Assembly (NCBI GenBank): GCA_033398695.1
Contig: CM065809.1
Span: forward strand, 176,876,501 to 176,940,500
From: Orobanche coerulescens
Lineage: Eukaryota; Streptophyta; Magnoliopsida; Lamiales; Orobanchaceae
Direction: 5' to 3'
DNA length: 64,000 nt
Position numbers and translations under genes: made by a program. Position 1 is the first letter of the stretch; every line of letters begins with the position of its first letter. The notes below the pieces were generated by a model. The model searched no databases and was not told the origin of the DNA. It saw only the letters and a list, made by a program, of their open reading frames with translations. Of the stretch, positions 1 through 10,882 are shown one piece after another.

Positions 1-150
1 GAACTGTATTCTCATTATTGTTGTGCGGAACCGCCGTTTCGGGGTTGCCGTGGATCCATTTCGTGTTATTAGTCCCCAAATATTGATTCCTATCGTTTTA
101 TTCTCTTTCCGGATCATTTTTATCATTTTGGGACCCAAAAGGGGGTGTGG

Positions 151-419
151 GCCGCGGCACAAGGTTTGTGCGCCGCGGCACACAAATTCCTTCAGTTGTT
201 GGCCAAAGCAGCGCTGTGTGCGCGGCACACCTATCCGTGCCGCGGCACAATGCCAAGCTGATGCCGCGGCACACACGGTGCCGCGGCACACTCGTGTGTC
301 TTCGCGACCAAAACCCAATCAGCGGTGCCGCGGCACACGCAGCCTTGTGCGGCACCTGCCGCCGAAACACAGGAGTAAATTTTTGGCACGTGCCGCGGCA
401 CACTTTGTGCCGCGGCACC
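151..419. repeat. GCCGCGGC palindrome array in the 5' LTR
   Basis: About eight near-perfect copies of the palindrome GTGCCGCGGCAC are spaced irregularly every 20-60 bp, with several decayed copies between them. Each holds CCGCGG, so CG and CHG methylation sites are dense. The matching block of the 3' LTR (6841-7120) has the same palindromes but very different spacers. The function is unknown; the position in the first third of the LTR suggests U3. Confidence 0.85.
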
Positions 420-1068
420 ACACAAAGCGGCAAACTCGTCTTTATTAGACGAAATCGGCCATTTCCACCTTCATTTCACCTGCGCGAGAGAGGGAGATCC
501 AAGGGGGAGAGAACTTCTCAAGCAATCTTCATCCGGGGGTCGATTTTCATCATTTCCCTTCGGTCGTGAGGCTCGGATAATCAATCTAACGCGTGTTCTA
601 TGGATCTTAGTACTTGAATCTTCAAAGGTAATATTTCTAGAACCCTATTTTCGATTAATTTGGGGGTTTTGGGTTTTTCTTCCGATTCGTTCCGTTTTGT
701 TGGTGGATTCATGATGAATACGATTAATATTGTTAGTATCTTTAGTTTTCCTACGGGTTCATGGATATTTTGTGGATTTTTACGGAATCGAGAGGGATTG
801 GTTGTGGTCCGCCCTCGTTGTTATTTTTGGTACGAATATACATAAATCGTAGGCGGGTTTCCGGGTGTATTCCATTTCCATAATCGTTTAGAAGTGGTTG
901 TGATTGTGCTATTCGAATCGTTAGGTTCATTTCGTCGGTTCCTCGCGGTTGTGCTTGATTCTTCCGTTCCGTTCGTGTCATCGTCTATTTAATCGAGGCA
1001 AGTATCCTTATGAACTTACAATCTTAACACAGTAGTATTGTATGAGAAATGGTGTGTGTTTGTATGCT

Positions 1069-1199
1069 CACTACGGGTTAGATCCGACGGGGTCTCGGTA
1101 GGGGTCCACGGAGGTGTGGATCGACGAGCTTTGCTTTTAACCACTACGGGTTAGATCCGACGGGGTCTCGGTAGGGGTCCACGGAGGTGTGGATCGACG
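1069..1199 (+). repeat. Tandem duplication in the LTR (2 x 58 bp)
   Basis: Two identical 58-bp units starting CACTACGGGTTAGATC lie at 1069-1126 and 1142-1199, separated by 15 bp. The same pair is at 7776-7833 and 7849-7906 in the 3' LTR, so the duplication predates this insertion. Related GGGGTCC-bearing repeats occur in the minus-strand LTRs at 9842-9965 and 31220-31700. Confidence 0.85.
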
Positions 1200-1762
1200 G
1201 TTAATTGTGGTAAATTTTACAAATGTGACTTGATATTGGCATTTCCGGAAATAAGTGTTTTCGAGCGGTTTTCTCTATTGCATGCATTTACTATATGTGT
1301 AAGATGTAAGTTGTTCATTTGGTTACTTGTACTAGCGTAATTGCTAACCCCTCTGGGGACCCGTTTTGGGGAAATTCGTTTTATGAATTTCAGGTCAGGT
1401 TCATCGAGACGAGCGCCGACCAAGATACGGATGATGGCCGTGCGTGATGATTGTGCACGAGTGACGTTTTAGTGTCTTTTACCTTTTCATCTTTTGTGGT
1501 TTTGAACTAATAGTTGTACTCGAGTACTTAAGGGGTTCTTGTTCGTTCGGATTGTATTGTTGCTTATTATGTTGTGTTGGATGATGATGTTATATTGACC
1601 GGTTGAACCGGGTGGATTATTCTGTTTTGCGTCTTTATGACATGGTATTGTTCTGTCGTTTATGTGAGTCGATGAGTATGACGCTGCTCAGCCTGGTGGG
1701 TCCCATATAGAGATTCACGGCGCTGTAATATACCTCGAATATCTTGAGGGTGTTACAGAAAA

Positions 1763-1774
1763 TGGTATCAGAGC
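1763..1774 (+). promoter_or_regulatory. Primer binding site, initiator tRNA-Met type
   Basis: TGGTATCAGAGC lies 5 bp downstream of the 5' LTR end. It is the usual complement of the 3' end of plant initiator tRNA-Met used by chromoviruses to prime minus-strand DNA, and it fixes the plus orientation of the element. Confidence 0.9.
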
Positions 1775-1995
1775 ACTAGGTTTATGGATACCTAGGCTTG
1801 TCGGTTTATTGGGTCTTGTGGTGTTTTGTTTTGCACATCATCGTCACGCTGCCATGATTCCGGTACTACCAGTGTCCGTAAGTTTTCCTTCCTCTGTTCA
1901 TTAATTTCTTGTATCGTACCCTTGATTCTCGACTTGTGATTGTTCTTTTATTGTACTGATCCTCGTATGGCTTTTGCTACTTATTTAACTCCAGT

Positions 1996-3030
1996 ATGGA
2001 TGCTGGAAGAGGTCGTGGTCGCGGTCGTGGTCGTGGACGCGGCCGGGACGTGGGGCGGCCGGTGGGCGGCCACGCGTCACGATCTTCGGAGCCAGCGATC
2101 GCGACCGTCATAGCCATGCTTCTTCTCGAGCGTGCGATCTTGGTATTGCGGCCGTTATGCAACAAATGGTGAACCAAATGGCGGCGATAGCTCGGGCGGT
2201 TGAGCCGGATCGAGACCCACGCTAATCGGGCGGAGCGGATCGTTGGCTCCAAGATGTTATCAAGATGCATCCTCCTCGGTTTTCGGGAGCTTGGACCCGA
2301 TTGGTCGGGAAGGGTGGATCAAGGAGATATCTAAGGTCTTCGTTGCCACTAATCGTCCCGAGGACCGTAAAGTCCCTATTGCTCAATACTTTCTCACAGG
2401 GGGCCACGGGTGGTGGGAGGCCGTTGGGCCCAAAGACCATCTTTGCTTCGTGGTGAGTTTCAAGAATTGATGAGATCGAATATTGCCGTGGCCGTCGGAC
2501 GAGGCTCGGGTACATGCTTTTATGATGCTCAACCGCGGGATATCCCGTATCTCAAGCCATTGATGATTTTAACAAGGAGTTGGGTTATGTGAAGACCCAA
2601 GTTGTCGAGAGAGCGACAAAATTTTCCATTTCTCCAGACGGATGAAGTTGCCGATTCGGGACTATATGTCGGGGCTTGTATGCACTACATTGAAAGATTA
2701 CCAGGCGAGGCCCTTGCTTATGATATGTCCGTGACGGCGAGTGAGGCGGCCGCGAGAGAGTAAGCGTAAGTCCGGGAACTTTTCGGGCCACAAGAGTGGG
2801 GGTCGGCAGAGATCCCAATCTGCTAACTTCCCTGTGGCGGTGGTCGGCTCGTTCATTGGGGTCCTCGTGGACCGCCGGTGCTTCTTTTCGTGATGTGAAG
2901 TGTTTCAATTGTGGTCGACAGGCCACATCGATCGTACTTGTTTGAGCCCTTTCTTTGACGTGTAATCAGTGTACCGGCCACAAGGTCGTCAGGCCGAGAG
3001 GGAGAAAATTCTTGGTGCCGGGCTTCCATT
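1996..3030 (+). pseudogene. Degenerate gag of the Tekay-type element
   Basis: The gag reading begins at ATG 1996 with an Arg-Gly rich start (MDAGRGRGRGRG). Pieces of capsid coding follow in shifting frames; WLQDVIKMHPPRFSG near 2243-2300 is a typical chromovirus gag segment. Near 2900-2985 two CCHC zinc-knuckle relics are visible. The first reads CFNCGR and then jumps frame before its GH-C half; the second reads TCNQCTGHK but lacks the final Cys. Gag would form the virus-like particle and bind RNA. Several stops and single-base indels make it non-functional, while the LTRs of the same element differ little. Confidence 0.75.
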
Positions 3031-3189
3031 CCAACGCCTAGGGAACCAAGTGTGAATCGAGATCGCTTGCTCCTCAATCCCCGCCGAGTGCTAGTCGGGA
3101 GAGGTCGGGTCAGCCCTCTAAGGGGAGCTTCCGGTGTCGGCTCGGCCCACCGCGTGTCTATGAGATGCGGAAAGCCGATGATCCAGTGC

Positions 3190-3700
3190 TACCGTGGCGG
3201 CAGTACCGTTTATATTCTTTCTCATCTTGTCGGTGTGCTTTTCGATTAGGTGCTACGCATTCGTTCATATCTTTGGATTGTGTACGTCGTATGAGTCTCA
3301 TTGTTTGATGCCTTGTGAACCCTTCATCGTTAAGCTTCCTAGCGGTGATAGGATCGTTGGTGATCGGGAGGTTCGAGAGGCTTACGTACTTATTTGTGAG
3401 AGGACTTGGCCCTCTAATCTTATTGTTGTGGATATTGAGGGTGAGGATTTGATTCTCGGGGATGATTGGCTCGAGCGGCATGGTGCAATCATGAACTACC
3501 ACACGAGAATCATCACCATGTTAGCTGATGATGGCACCGAGCACTCTTTCGCCGGGCGAAAGAGGGGGAACCAGAAATTCGTTATTAACGCCTTGAAGGC
3601 GATGAGGCTCCTGCGAAAGGGGTGTACCGGCTATTGGTGCTACGCCTTGAAGGCGGAGAGTGGTGGAGTCGAGCTTTCGTCGATTCCAATCGTTAATGAG
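3190..3700 (+). pseudogene. Aspartic protease domain of pol (broken)
   Basis: The retroviral-type aspartic protease lies between gag and reverse transcriptase. The active-site triad region (Asp-Ser-Gly) is recognisable at about 3241-3250, but a one-base deletion in the Ser codon creates an in-frame TAG. Downstream the reading is open again (LPSGDRIVGDREV, then LILGDDWLERHGA), which is the usual post-active-site part ending in the Gly-Asp-Asp-Trp-Leu motif. The domain would process Gag-Pol; this copy cannot be translated across the active site. Confidence 0.75.
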
Positions 3701-4620
3701 TTTCCTGATGTTTTTCCTATCGAGTTACCGGGATTGCCACCGGAACGCGAGGTCGAGTTCGCTATAGAGTTAGAGCCGGGTGCGGCTCCTATTTCAAAGG
3801 CGCCCTATCGCATGGCACCTTCAGAGATGTCCGAGTTGAAGAAGCAGTTGAGTGAGCTTCTTGAGTCGGGGTATGTTCGACCGAGCGCCTCGCCTTGGGG
3901 CGCAGTCTGTTTGTGCGGAAGAAGGATGGTTCACTACGTTTGTGTATCGACTATCGCGAACTAAACAAGGTGACCATCAAGAACAAGTATCCTTTGCCGA
4001 GAATTGATGACTTGTTCGATCGGTTGCGAGAGCTGCGGTATTCTCGAAAATTGATTTGAAATCGGGTACTATCACTCCGGGTGAGAGAGTCCGATGTGCA
4101 GCGACCTTTCGGACGAGGTACGAACACTATGAGTTCGTAGTCATGCCTTTCGGGTTAACTAATGCGCCGGCGGTGTTCATGCAGTTGATGAACAAAGTTT
4201 TTATCGAGTATTTGGATAAGTGCGTCGTCGTCTTTATTGACGATATTCTTATTTATTCGAGAAATGAGGAAGAGCATGCCCATCATTTGCGGGTAGTATT
4301 AGACATTTTGAGGACCGAGCAACTCTATGCAAAGTTCTCGAAATGTGAGTTCTGGCTGAAGGAAGTGATGTTTTTAGGTCACGTGATTTCAGCCGAGGGG
4401 GTTCGTGTGGATCCGCAGAAGATTGAGGCCGTGTTGGATTGGGCACCGCCCAAGAATGTGAAGGAGCTCCGTAGTTTCTTGGGTTTGTCTGGCTACTACC
4501 GTAGGTTCGTCGAGGGCTTCTCGAAACTGGCTCGGCCACTTACGCAGTTGCTCCAGAAATCCGAGAAGTTCGTCTGGAATGACGAGAGGCAGTCGAGTTT
4601 TGAGGAACTGAAGAAGCGTT
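3700..4620 (+). pseudogene. Reverse transcriptase domain of pol (broken)
   Basis: Open reading with EFPDVFPIELPGLPPERE and the Pro-Tyr-Arg-Met entry to the palm is visible up to about 3895. A one-base shift there separates it from the LYS-LYS-ASP-GLY and TYR-ARG-GLU-LEU-ASN motifs. Another short damaged stretch follows around 4020-4090. From 4100 the frame is good again, with [15 protein letters not shown] and the catalytic FIDDILIYS (near 4235-4260), then [14 protein letters not shown] and [15 protein letters not shown]. This order is standard for Ty3/gypsy reverse transcriptase. Confidence 0.85.
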
Positions 4621-4639
4621 TGACTTCAGCCCCGGTTTT

Positions 4640-5015
4640 GGCATTGCCATGTGGCAACGAGGGTTTTGCCGTTTATAGCGATGCTTCGGGTCAGGGTCTT
4701 GGGTGCGTATTGATGCAGCACGGCAAGACCATTGCCTATGCATCGAGACAGTTGAGGTCGTATGAGTTGAACTAACCTACTCATGATTTGGAGTTAGCGG
4801 CAGTCGTTTTTGCGCTCAAGATTTGGCGTCACTATCTTTTCGGCTCTGCATGTCAGATTTTTACCGATCATAAAAGTCTGAAATACATATTTACTCAGCG
4901 GGAGTTGAATATGAGGCAGAGGAGGTGGTTAGAGTTGATTAAGGATTATGACCTCGAAATCCTTTATCATCCGGCAAGAATGACGTCGTGGCCGACGCCT
5001 TGAGTCGGAAACCGG
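4640..5015 (+). pseudogene. RNase H domain of pol (stop and frameshift)
   Basis: The RNase H fold starts with [13 protein letters not shown] (near 4675) and continues with [16 protein letters not shown] at 4773-4775 interrupts it, after which the frame resumes with [20 protein letters not shown], the [11 protein letters not shown] motif and the closing ADALSRK signature at about 4988-5010, reached by one more frame change. The enzyme would remove the RNA strand during reverse transcription. Confidence 0.8.
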
Positions 5016-5039
5016 TTGCGTTACGAATGCTTGAGATCC

Positions 5040-6551
5040 TTACGTCTCAGTCTGAGCTTCGGCGGGCTTTGATCGAGTTAGATGTTGAAGTTTTGTTGCC
5101 TGGAGCCGTCGGGCAACTTCGTGCTTTAGAGATTTCGTCGTCTTTGATCGATGAAATTAAGTGGCGATTAGAGGATCCGATGATTACTCAAATCGAGAGA
5201 ACGTTCTTAAAGGAAAGTCTCTGGATTTGTGATTCACGAGGATGGTGTTTTGAGATTCAGTCGGCTTTGTGTGCCGAGCGACTCGGAGTTGAGACAGTAT
5301 TTTACGGAGGCCCATGCTACACCTTATTCCGTTCATCCTGGTTCAAGTAAGATGTACAAGGACACGAGAAGAAATTTCGTGGAATGATATGAAGGATGAG
5401 GTTGCAGCTTGTAGCGAGATGTTTGACTTGTCGGCAGTCAAAATCGAGCATCGGCTGAGTTATTGCGATCACTTCCCGTTCCGGAATGGAAATGGGAAGA
5501 TATATCGATGGATTTCGTTACGAGTTTGCCGAGATCGAGGTCGGGCATGAATATGGTATGGGTGATTGTTGATCGCCTGACCAAGTCGGCACATTTTCTG
5601 GGCATCAAGGACACTTGGGGCCCGGAGAAGTTAGCTCGTGTGTTTATCGCGCAGATTGTGAGACTTCACGGTACTCCGAAGTCTATTGTTTCGGATCGTG
5701 ACGGCCGTTTTGTATCGCACTTCTGGCAGGCGGTGCATAAGGCGTTGGGTACCCGTTTACATTTGAGTACCTCTTTTCATCCCCAGTCAGATGGACAATC
5801 GGAACGCACTATCCAGACGTTCGAGGACTTGTTGCGTGCCTGTGCTCTCGATTGGAGTAGTGACTGGGAGGAACATTTGCCGCTGATCGAATTCACGTAC
5901 AACAACAGTTGGCACGCGTCGATTCGGATGGCACCGTATGAGGCACTTTATGGGCGGCGATGGCGATCACCTATTTGTTGGAATGAGGCGTCCGAGTTGG
6001 TCGGGACCGAACCGGATGTCGTTTTAGAGACGAGGCGGAAGATAGAAGTAATTCGGGAACAGATGTTGACTGCCCAGAGTCGACAGAAGTCGTATGCCGA
6101 CGTCCGTCGTCGACCTTTGGAATTCGAGGTGGGAGACCACGTTTTGCTAAAGGTGTCGCCGACGAAGGGAGTTTTTCGTTTCGGGAATAAAGGAAAGTTG
6201 AGTCCGAGATTTATCGGCCCCTTTGAGATCCTCGAGCGAGTCGGTGGGTTGGCATACCGTATGGCGTTACCTCCGGCCCTGAGTCATGTTCATAGCGTTT
6301 TTCATGTTTCCCAGCTGAGGAAATATGTCCCAGATCCTAGTCACGTCATCGATTATGGCGAGATTGATATCGCTGAAGATATTACTTTTGAGGAGCGTCC
6401 TTTGAAGATTTTGGAGCATCGTGAGAAACGACTGAGGCATAAAACCATCCCTTTGGTCAAAGTGCAGTGGTCGAGACACGGTGTCGAGGAAGCAACTTGG
6501 GAAACCAAGGATAGCATGCGTGCTAGGTACCCTGAGTTGTTTGTTTCATAA
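5040..6551 (+). pseudogene. Integrase with C-terminal chromodomain
   Basis: The N-terminal zinc-binding part (5040-5460) is in broken frames. From 5463 a 362-codon reading is intact to TAA at 6551. The D-D-35-E core is visible: Asp in SMDFVTSLP, Asp in SDRDGRF and Glu in DGQSERT. A GPF motif region (GPFEILERVGGLAYRMALP) and the phrase HVSQLRKYVPDPSHV follow. The last about 55 residues (ILEHREKRL through VEEATWE to RYPELF) form a chromodomain-type tail. This tail and the tRNA-Met primer site place the element among chromoviruses, most likely Tekay/Del. In this family the tail biases insertion to heterochromatin. Confidence 0.9.
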
Positions 6552-6574
6552 GTTTCGGGACGAAACTTATTTTT

Positions 6575-6586
6575 AGAGGGGTAGAA
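6575..6586 (+). other. Polypurine tract
   Basis: A purine-rich run (AGAGGGGTAGAA) abuts the TG start of the 3' LTR, as expected for the plus-strand primer. Confidence 0.8.
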
Positions 6587-6840
6587 TGTAATATCCGTAT
6601 TTTTCTTTCCCTTGTATTTTCGTTTTGGTGTATTTCTCGATCGTAGTGACCCTCGTGTACTTTTCAGCGTGTCCTTCATGTCAAACTGTTGAACTGTATT
6701 CTCGTTATTGTTGTGCGGAACCGCCGTTTCGGGGTTGCCGTGGATCCATTTCGTGTTATTAGTCCCCAAATATTGATTCCTATCGTTTTATTCTCTTTCC
6801 GGATCATTTTTATCATTTTGGGACCCAAAAGGGGGTGTGG

Positions 6841-7120
6841 GCCGCGGCACAAGGTGTGTGCGCCGCGGCACACAAATTTCTTCAGTTGTTGGCCAAACTA
6901 ACTGTACTGTGTGCCGCGGCACACCTATCCGGTGCCGCGGCACAATGCCAAGCCAGTGCCGCGGCACACCGGTCAGGGGCCGCGGCACACTCGAGAGTCT
7001 TTCGCGACCACAACCCAATCAGATCGGGTGCCGCGGCACGCAGTATCTTGCGGCACCGCCGAAACACAGGAGTAAATTTTTGGCCTGTGCCGCGGCACAC
7101 TTCGGCTGTGCCGCGGCACA
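6841..7120. repeat. GCCGCGGC palindrome array in the 3' LTR
   Basis: About nine copies of GTGCCGCGGCAC or one-base variants lie here. They are partners of those at 151-419, but the spacers have diverged strongly while flanking LTR sequence differs by only about 1 percent. Confidence 0.85.
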
Positions 7121-7775
7121 CAAAGCGGTCAACTGTGCAAACTCGTCTTTATTAGACGAAATCGGCCATTTCCACCTTCATTTCACCTGCGCGAGAGAGG
7201 GAGATCCAAGGGGAAGAGAACTTCTCAAGCAATCTTCATCCGGGGGTCGATTTTCATCATTTCCCTTCGGTCGTGAGGCTCGGATAATCAATCTAACGCA
7301 TGTTCTACGGATCTTAGTACTTGAATCTTCAAAGGTAATATTTCTAGAACCCTATTTTTGATTAATTTGGGGGTTTTGGGTTTTTCTTCCGATTCGTTCC
7401 GTTTTTTTGGTGGATTCATGATGAATACGATTAATATTGTTAGTATCTTTAGTTTTCCTACGAGTTCATGGATATTTTGTGGATTTTTACGGAATCGAGA
7501 GGGATTGGTTGTGGTCCGCCCTCGTTGTTATTTTTGGTACGAATATACATGAATCGTAGGCGGGTTTCCGGGTGTATTCCATTTCCATAATCGTTTAGAA
7601 GTGGTTGTGATTGTGCTATTCGAATCGTTAGGTTCATTTCGTCGGTTCCTCGCGGTTGTGCTTGATTCTTCCGTTCCGTTCGTGTCATCGTCTATTTAAT
7701 CGAGGCAAGTATCCTTATGAACTTACAATCTTGACATAGTAGTATTGTATGAGAAATGGTGTGTGTGTGTATGCT

Positions 7776-7906
7776 CACTACGGGTTAGATCCGACGGGGT
7801 CTCGGTAGGGGTCCACGGAGGTGTGGATCGACGAGCTTTGCTTTTAACCACTACGGGTTAGATCCGACGGGGTCTCGGTAGGGGTCCACGGAGGTGTGGA
7901 TCGACG
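7776..7906 (+). repeat. Tandem duplication in the 3' LTR (2 x 58 bp)
   Basis: Same two units as 1069-1199, at 7776-7833 and 7849-7906. Confidence 0.85.
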
Positions 7907-8469
7907 GTTAATTGTGGTAAATTTTACAAATGTGACTTGATATTGGCATTTCCGGAAATGAGTGTTTTCGAGCGGTTTTCTCTATTGCATGCATTTACTA
8001 TATGTGTAAGATGTAAGTTGTTCATTTGGTTACTTGTACTAGCGTAATTGCTAACCCCTCTGGGGACCCGTTTTGGGGAAATTCGTTTTATGAATTTCAG
8101 GTCAGGTTCATCGAGACGAGCGGGCGCTGGACCAGTACACGGATGATGGCCGTGCGTGATGATTGTGCACGAGTGACGTTTTAGTGTCTTTTACCTTTTC
8201 ATCTTTTGTGGTTTTGAACTAATAGTTGTACTCGAGTACTTAAGGGGTTCTTGTTCGTTCGGATTGTATTGTTGCTTATTATGTTGTGTTGGATGATGAT
8301 GTTATATTGACCGGTTGAACCGGGTGGATTATTCTGTTTTGCGTCTTTATGACATGGTATTGTTCTGTCGTTTATGTGAGTCGATGAGTATGACGCTGCT
8401 CAGCCTGGTGGGTCCCATATAGGGATTCACGGCGCTGTAATATACCTCGAATATCTTGAGGGTGTTACA

Positions 8470-8964
8470 TCCGGAATATATATGGCAAATGATTTCTGAT
8501 TGAGATGATTGTGCTAAAAACCGTATTTTGTATATAATGTTGTGTAATTGTGTACTTGCACTAGCTATTCGAATGTTAACCCCTTAAATGGGGGAAATGC
8601 GTCTATGCATTTCAGGTACCGGGAGAGCTGAGGAGCAGGCACGGGACACGCACGTAAAGGATGGGCTGGCTTGATGATGTGGCTCGAGTCTGTAATTTTA
8701 TGTTTTGTCATTGCATTTGTCGAGTACTGGAATTAAATTGTCTACTTTTAAACTTGGTTTAAGTCCCCTGCGTGGGCAACGGATTGGTATTTATTTTATG
8801 TTCATGTACTCCGTTAAAATTGTTTTGGCCGAGGCCACAGCCTTATTTACTTTTGAGTGCATTGTTTGGAATTACATTGTGGGTTATGTGTCATGTGTTA
8901 GCCTGGTAGACCTCACGAGGGTTCTACGGCGTGTAATGTCCCATTTGTGAATTGGGGTGTTACA
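8470..8964 (+). repeat. 3' part of a second chromovirus-like LTR, plus strand
   Basis: The sequence from TCCGGAATATA to GGGGTGTTACA is the right part of an LTR. It is the reverse complement, with scattered differences, of the left about 480 bp of the minus-strand LTR at 9295-11392, including the GTTAGCCTGGTAGACC stretch. Its left part lies beyond the nested Tekay element, outside the window. It ends inside the gag start of a minus-strand relative, so it is probably part of an element or solo LTR inserted there. Confidence 0.8.
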
Positions 8965-9294
8965 CTCACTACTAGCACCACGACCACGACCTCAGCCGCG
9001 TCCCCTAGCTGGTCTACCGTGACCTCTCAACATACTGAAGAAAGAATTGAAAAGAACAAGATCAGAAAATTTTACAGTTTACAAAGTTGGTACTACAACT
9101 CAGAGTTCTAATCTACACAAGAGAAATAAAATACAAAAATGTAAGAGCTCGAGGAGACTTACAGCCACGGGTCGCACGAAGAGATGGTAGCACGATGATA
9201 TTAGGCTCAACAACTGACTCTTACGACACAACTGACAGACCCAAAATTAACCAACAGCCTAGGTATTCATAACCCAAGGCTCTGATACCATAAA
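8965..9294 (-). pseudogene. 5' internal end of a minus-strand gypsy element: primer site, leader, gag start
   Basis: Read on the minus strand from 9294, a 4-bp gap is followed by the primer site TGGTATCAGAGCC (9278-9290), then a leader of about 245 bp. An ATG at 9033 follows and starts a Gly-Arg rich gag N-terminus (MLRGHGRPARGRG, then a stop). This resembles the gag start of the Tekay-type element. The gag is cut at 8964 by the plus-strand LTR after about 23 codons. The rest of the element must lie left of the window or be deleted. Confidence 0.7.
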
Positions 9295-9841
9295 TGTAAC
9301 ACTCCAAATCTCATAAGGGACATTACACGCCGTAGAACCTTCACAAGGTCTACCAGGCTAACACATGACACATAATCCACAAAAGAAATCCCATAAGACA
9401 CATTAATAATAATAAGTAGGGTCGTGGCCTCGGCCAAAATATTTTAGTTCAATACCAACAAAACAGAGAGTGAAATGTATTCAATGCCCACGTAGGGGAC
9501 TTCAACGACATCATTAACCAATAACTAAATAATTATAGTAAAAAGAAATAACAACGACTCGAGCCTCATCATCATGTTGGGCCATCTTTTATATGCATGT
9601 CTCGTGCCGGCTCCTCAGCTCGCCCGATACCTGAAATGCATAAGACGCATTTCCCCCATTTAAGGAGTTAACATTCGAATAGCTAGTGGAAGTACGTAAT
9701 TACACTACATTATATACATGTATGATTCAACACAGTCATCTCATTTGGAAAACATTTGAAAATTATATTCCGGAATATCACATTGACATTAAAACAGTAT
9801 ATCAACTCATCTCAATATCACAACCATTCACACTTGGTAAC

Positions 9842-9965
9842 CCGTGGCCGTACCCATTAGTATCGACCCCCCAGACGCTCCGTCGAATGCTCCAGGTGAG
9901 AAACTACTTCCGCGGCCGTACCCATTAGTATCGACCCCCAGAGGTCCCGTCGAACCGTCCCCAGG
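9842..9965 (-). repeat. Two-copy repeat inside the minus-strand LTR
   Basis: The word GGCCGTACCCATTAGTATCG occurs at about 9846 and 9912, each followed by ACCCCC and a CCGTCGAA segment. It occupies the same LTR position as the 58-bp pair of the Tekay LTR. Confidence 0.7.
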
Positions 9966-10597
9966 TGGAAGAACAACAACACGCACACACGATATCACAT
10001 TTCATCATTCGTATCGAAATCGTAACTCACATAACGGAATGTAATACATGTACTTGCCTTGAATAACACGTCGTGAAGGAAACAGTGAAAGGAAAAGGTT
10101 TCGGTCCAAATAATCTTCACAATTTTACTCCTATCACAATATAATCAACCACAAGATTGCGGAAACGTAAGAATTCGTCCTAAGTTCTACCGTTGGGACA
10201 ATTCATCGGACACTAAGAGATCATGATCGTTCCTAATCTATTAATGGAGAAAACCTCGAAATTTAATCTGAAAAACCACAAGAAAGTCAAGGGATTACGA
10301 TTACGCCATCGTAATCTAACAATCATTTAATTCAAATCGGACTAGAAGAAAAAAATCACATCAAAACCCCCAAAATCCCCAAAAACTAGGGTTCTAAGAA
10401 TATACCTCGATTTAAAGGCGAAACCTCGGATGATTTGATGTTAGTGGTGATATAATGCTCAAATATACTTCTACGATGGAGTTTGGGTGGAAATCGGACG
10501 ATTCCTAGCCTGAAGGATCGCTCCCATCGCGCAAGAAGAAGAAGAATGTTGAAAAATGAAGAAAAAGGCCGTTGTCCAGTTCATAAATTGGGCAGGT

Positions 10598-10882
10598 GTT
10601 ACGGCCGTAACACCTATATCATTACGGCCATAATGGTATTCACGACCTCACTGCCCAAAATGCTCAACTACATTACGACCGCTACGAAAAGGACATTACG
10701 ACCGTAATGTATAAATTCTTACGGCCGTAATGCATACCATCTTACGGCCGTAACTCAGCCATCGACCTCACTGCCCAAAATACTCAACTACATTACTGCC
10801 GCTACAAAAAGGACATTACGGCCATAATGTATAAAATCTTACGGCCGTAATGCATGCCATCTTACGGCCGTAACTCAGCCCT
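10598..10882. repeat. TTACGGCCGTAA palindrome array with 120-bp tandem duplication
   Basis: Nine copies of TTACGGCCGTAA or near variants lie here. A unit of about 120 bp is present twice (about 10640-10760 and 10761-10880). The core ACGGCCGT differs from the GCCGCGGC of the Tekay LTR, but placement in the LTR is comparable. A shorter set occurs at 32640-32725. Confidence 0.85.

Larger units (their letters stand above)
1..1757 (+). repeat. 5' LTR of Tekay-type chromovirus (left end missing)
   Basis: This matches the complete LTR at 6587-8469 almost base for base outside one block. The window starts about 104 bp inside it. The right end is TGTTACA at 1751-1757, followed by a tRNA-Met type primer site. 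Between about 500 and 1750 I count by eye roughly a dozen substitutions against the 3' copy, mostly transitions, plus one short scrambled patch near 1411-1425. That suggests a fairly recent insertion. It contains a palindrome array (151-419) and a 58-bp tandem duplication (1069-1199). Confidence 0.9.
6587..8469 (+). repeat. 3' LTR of Tekay-type chromovirus (1,883 bp, complete)
   Basis: It begins TGTAATATCCG and ends GTGTTACA, giving TG...CA ends, right after the polypurine tract. The first 104 bp are absent from the truncated 5' copy. The base after the LTR begins TCCGG (8470-8474), the expected target duplication; its partner lies outside the window. The target lies inside another LTR, because the minus-strand relative at 9295-11392 carries the uninterrupted site ATTCCGGAATAT near 9770. 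Confidence 0.92.

Noticed and set aside
150..420. Regularly repeated palindromes considered as a CRISPR array
   Set aside because: Spacing is irregular, the repeat is only 12 bp, the DNA is plant nuclear and the block lies inside an LTR pair.
98..569. Overlapping readings on both strands across the GC-rich LTR block
   Set aside because: They are translations of the GTGCCGCGGCAC palindrome array in three frames; no domain, and they are inside an LTR.
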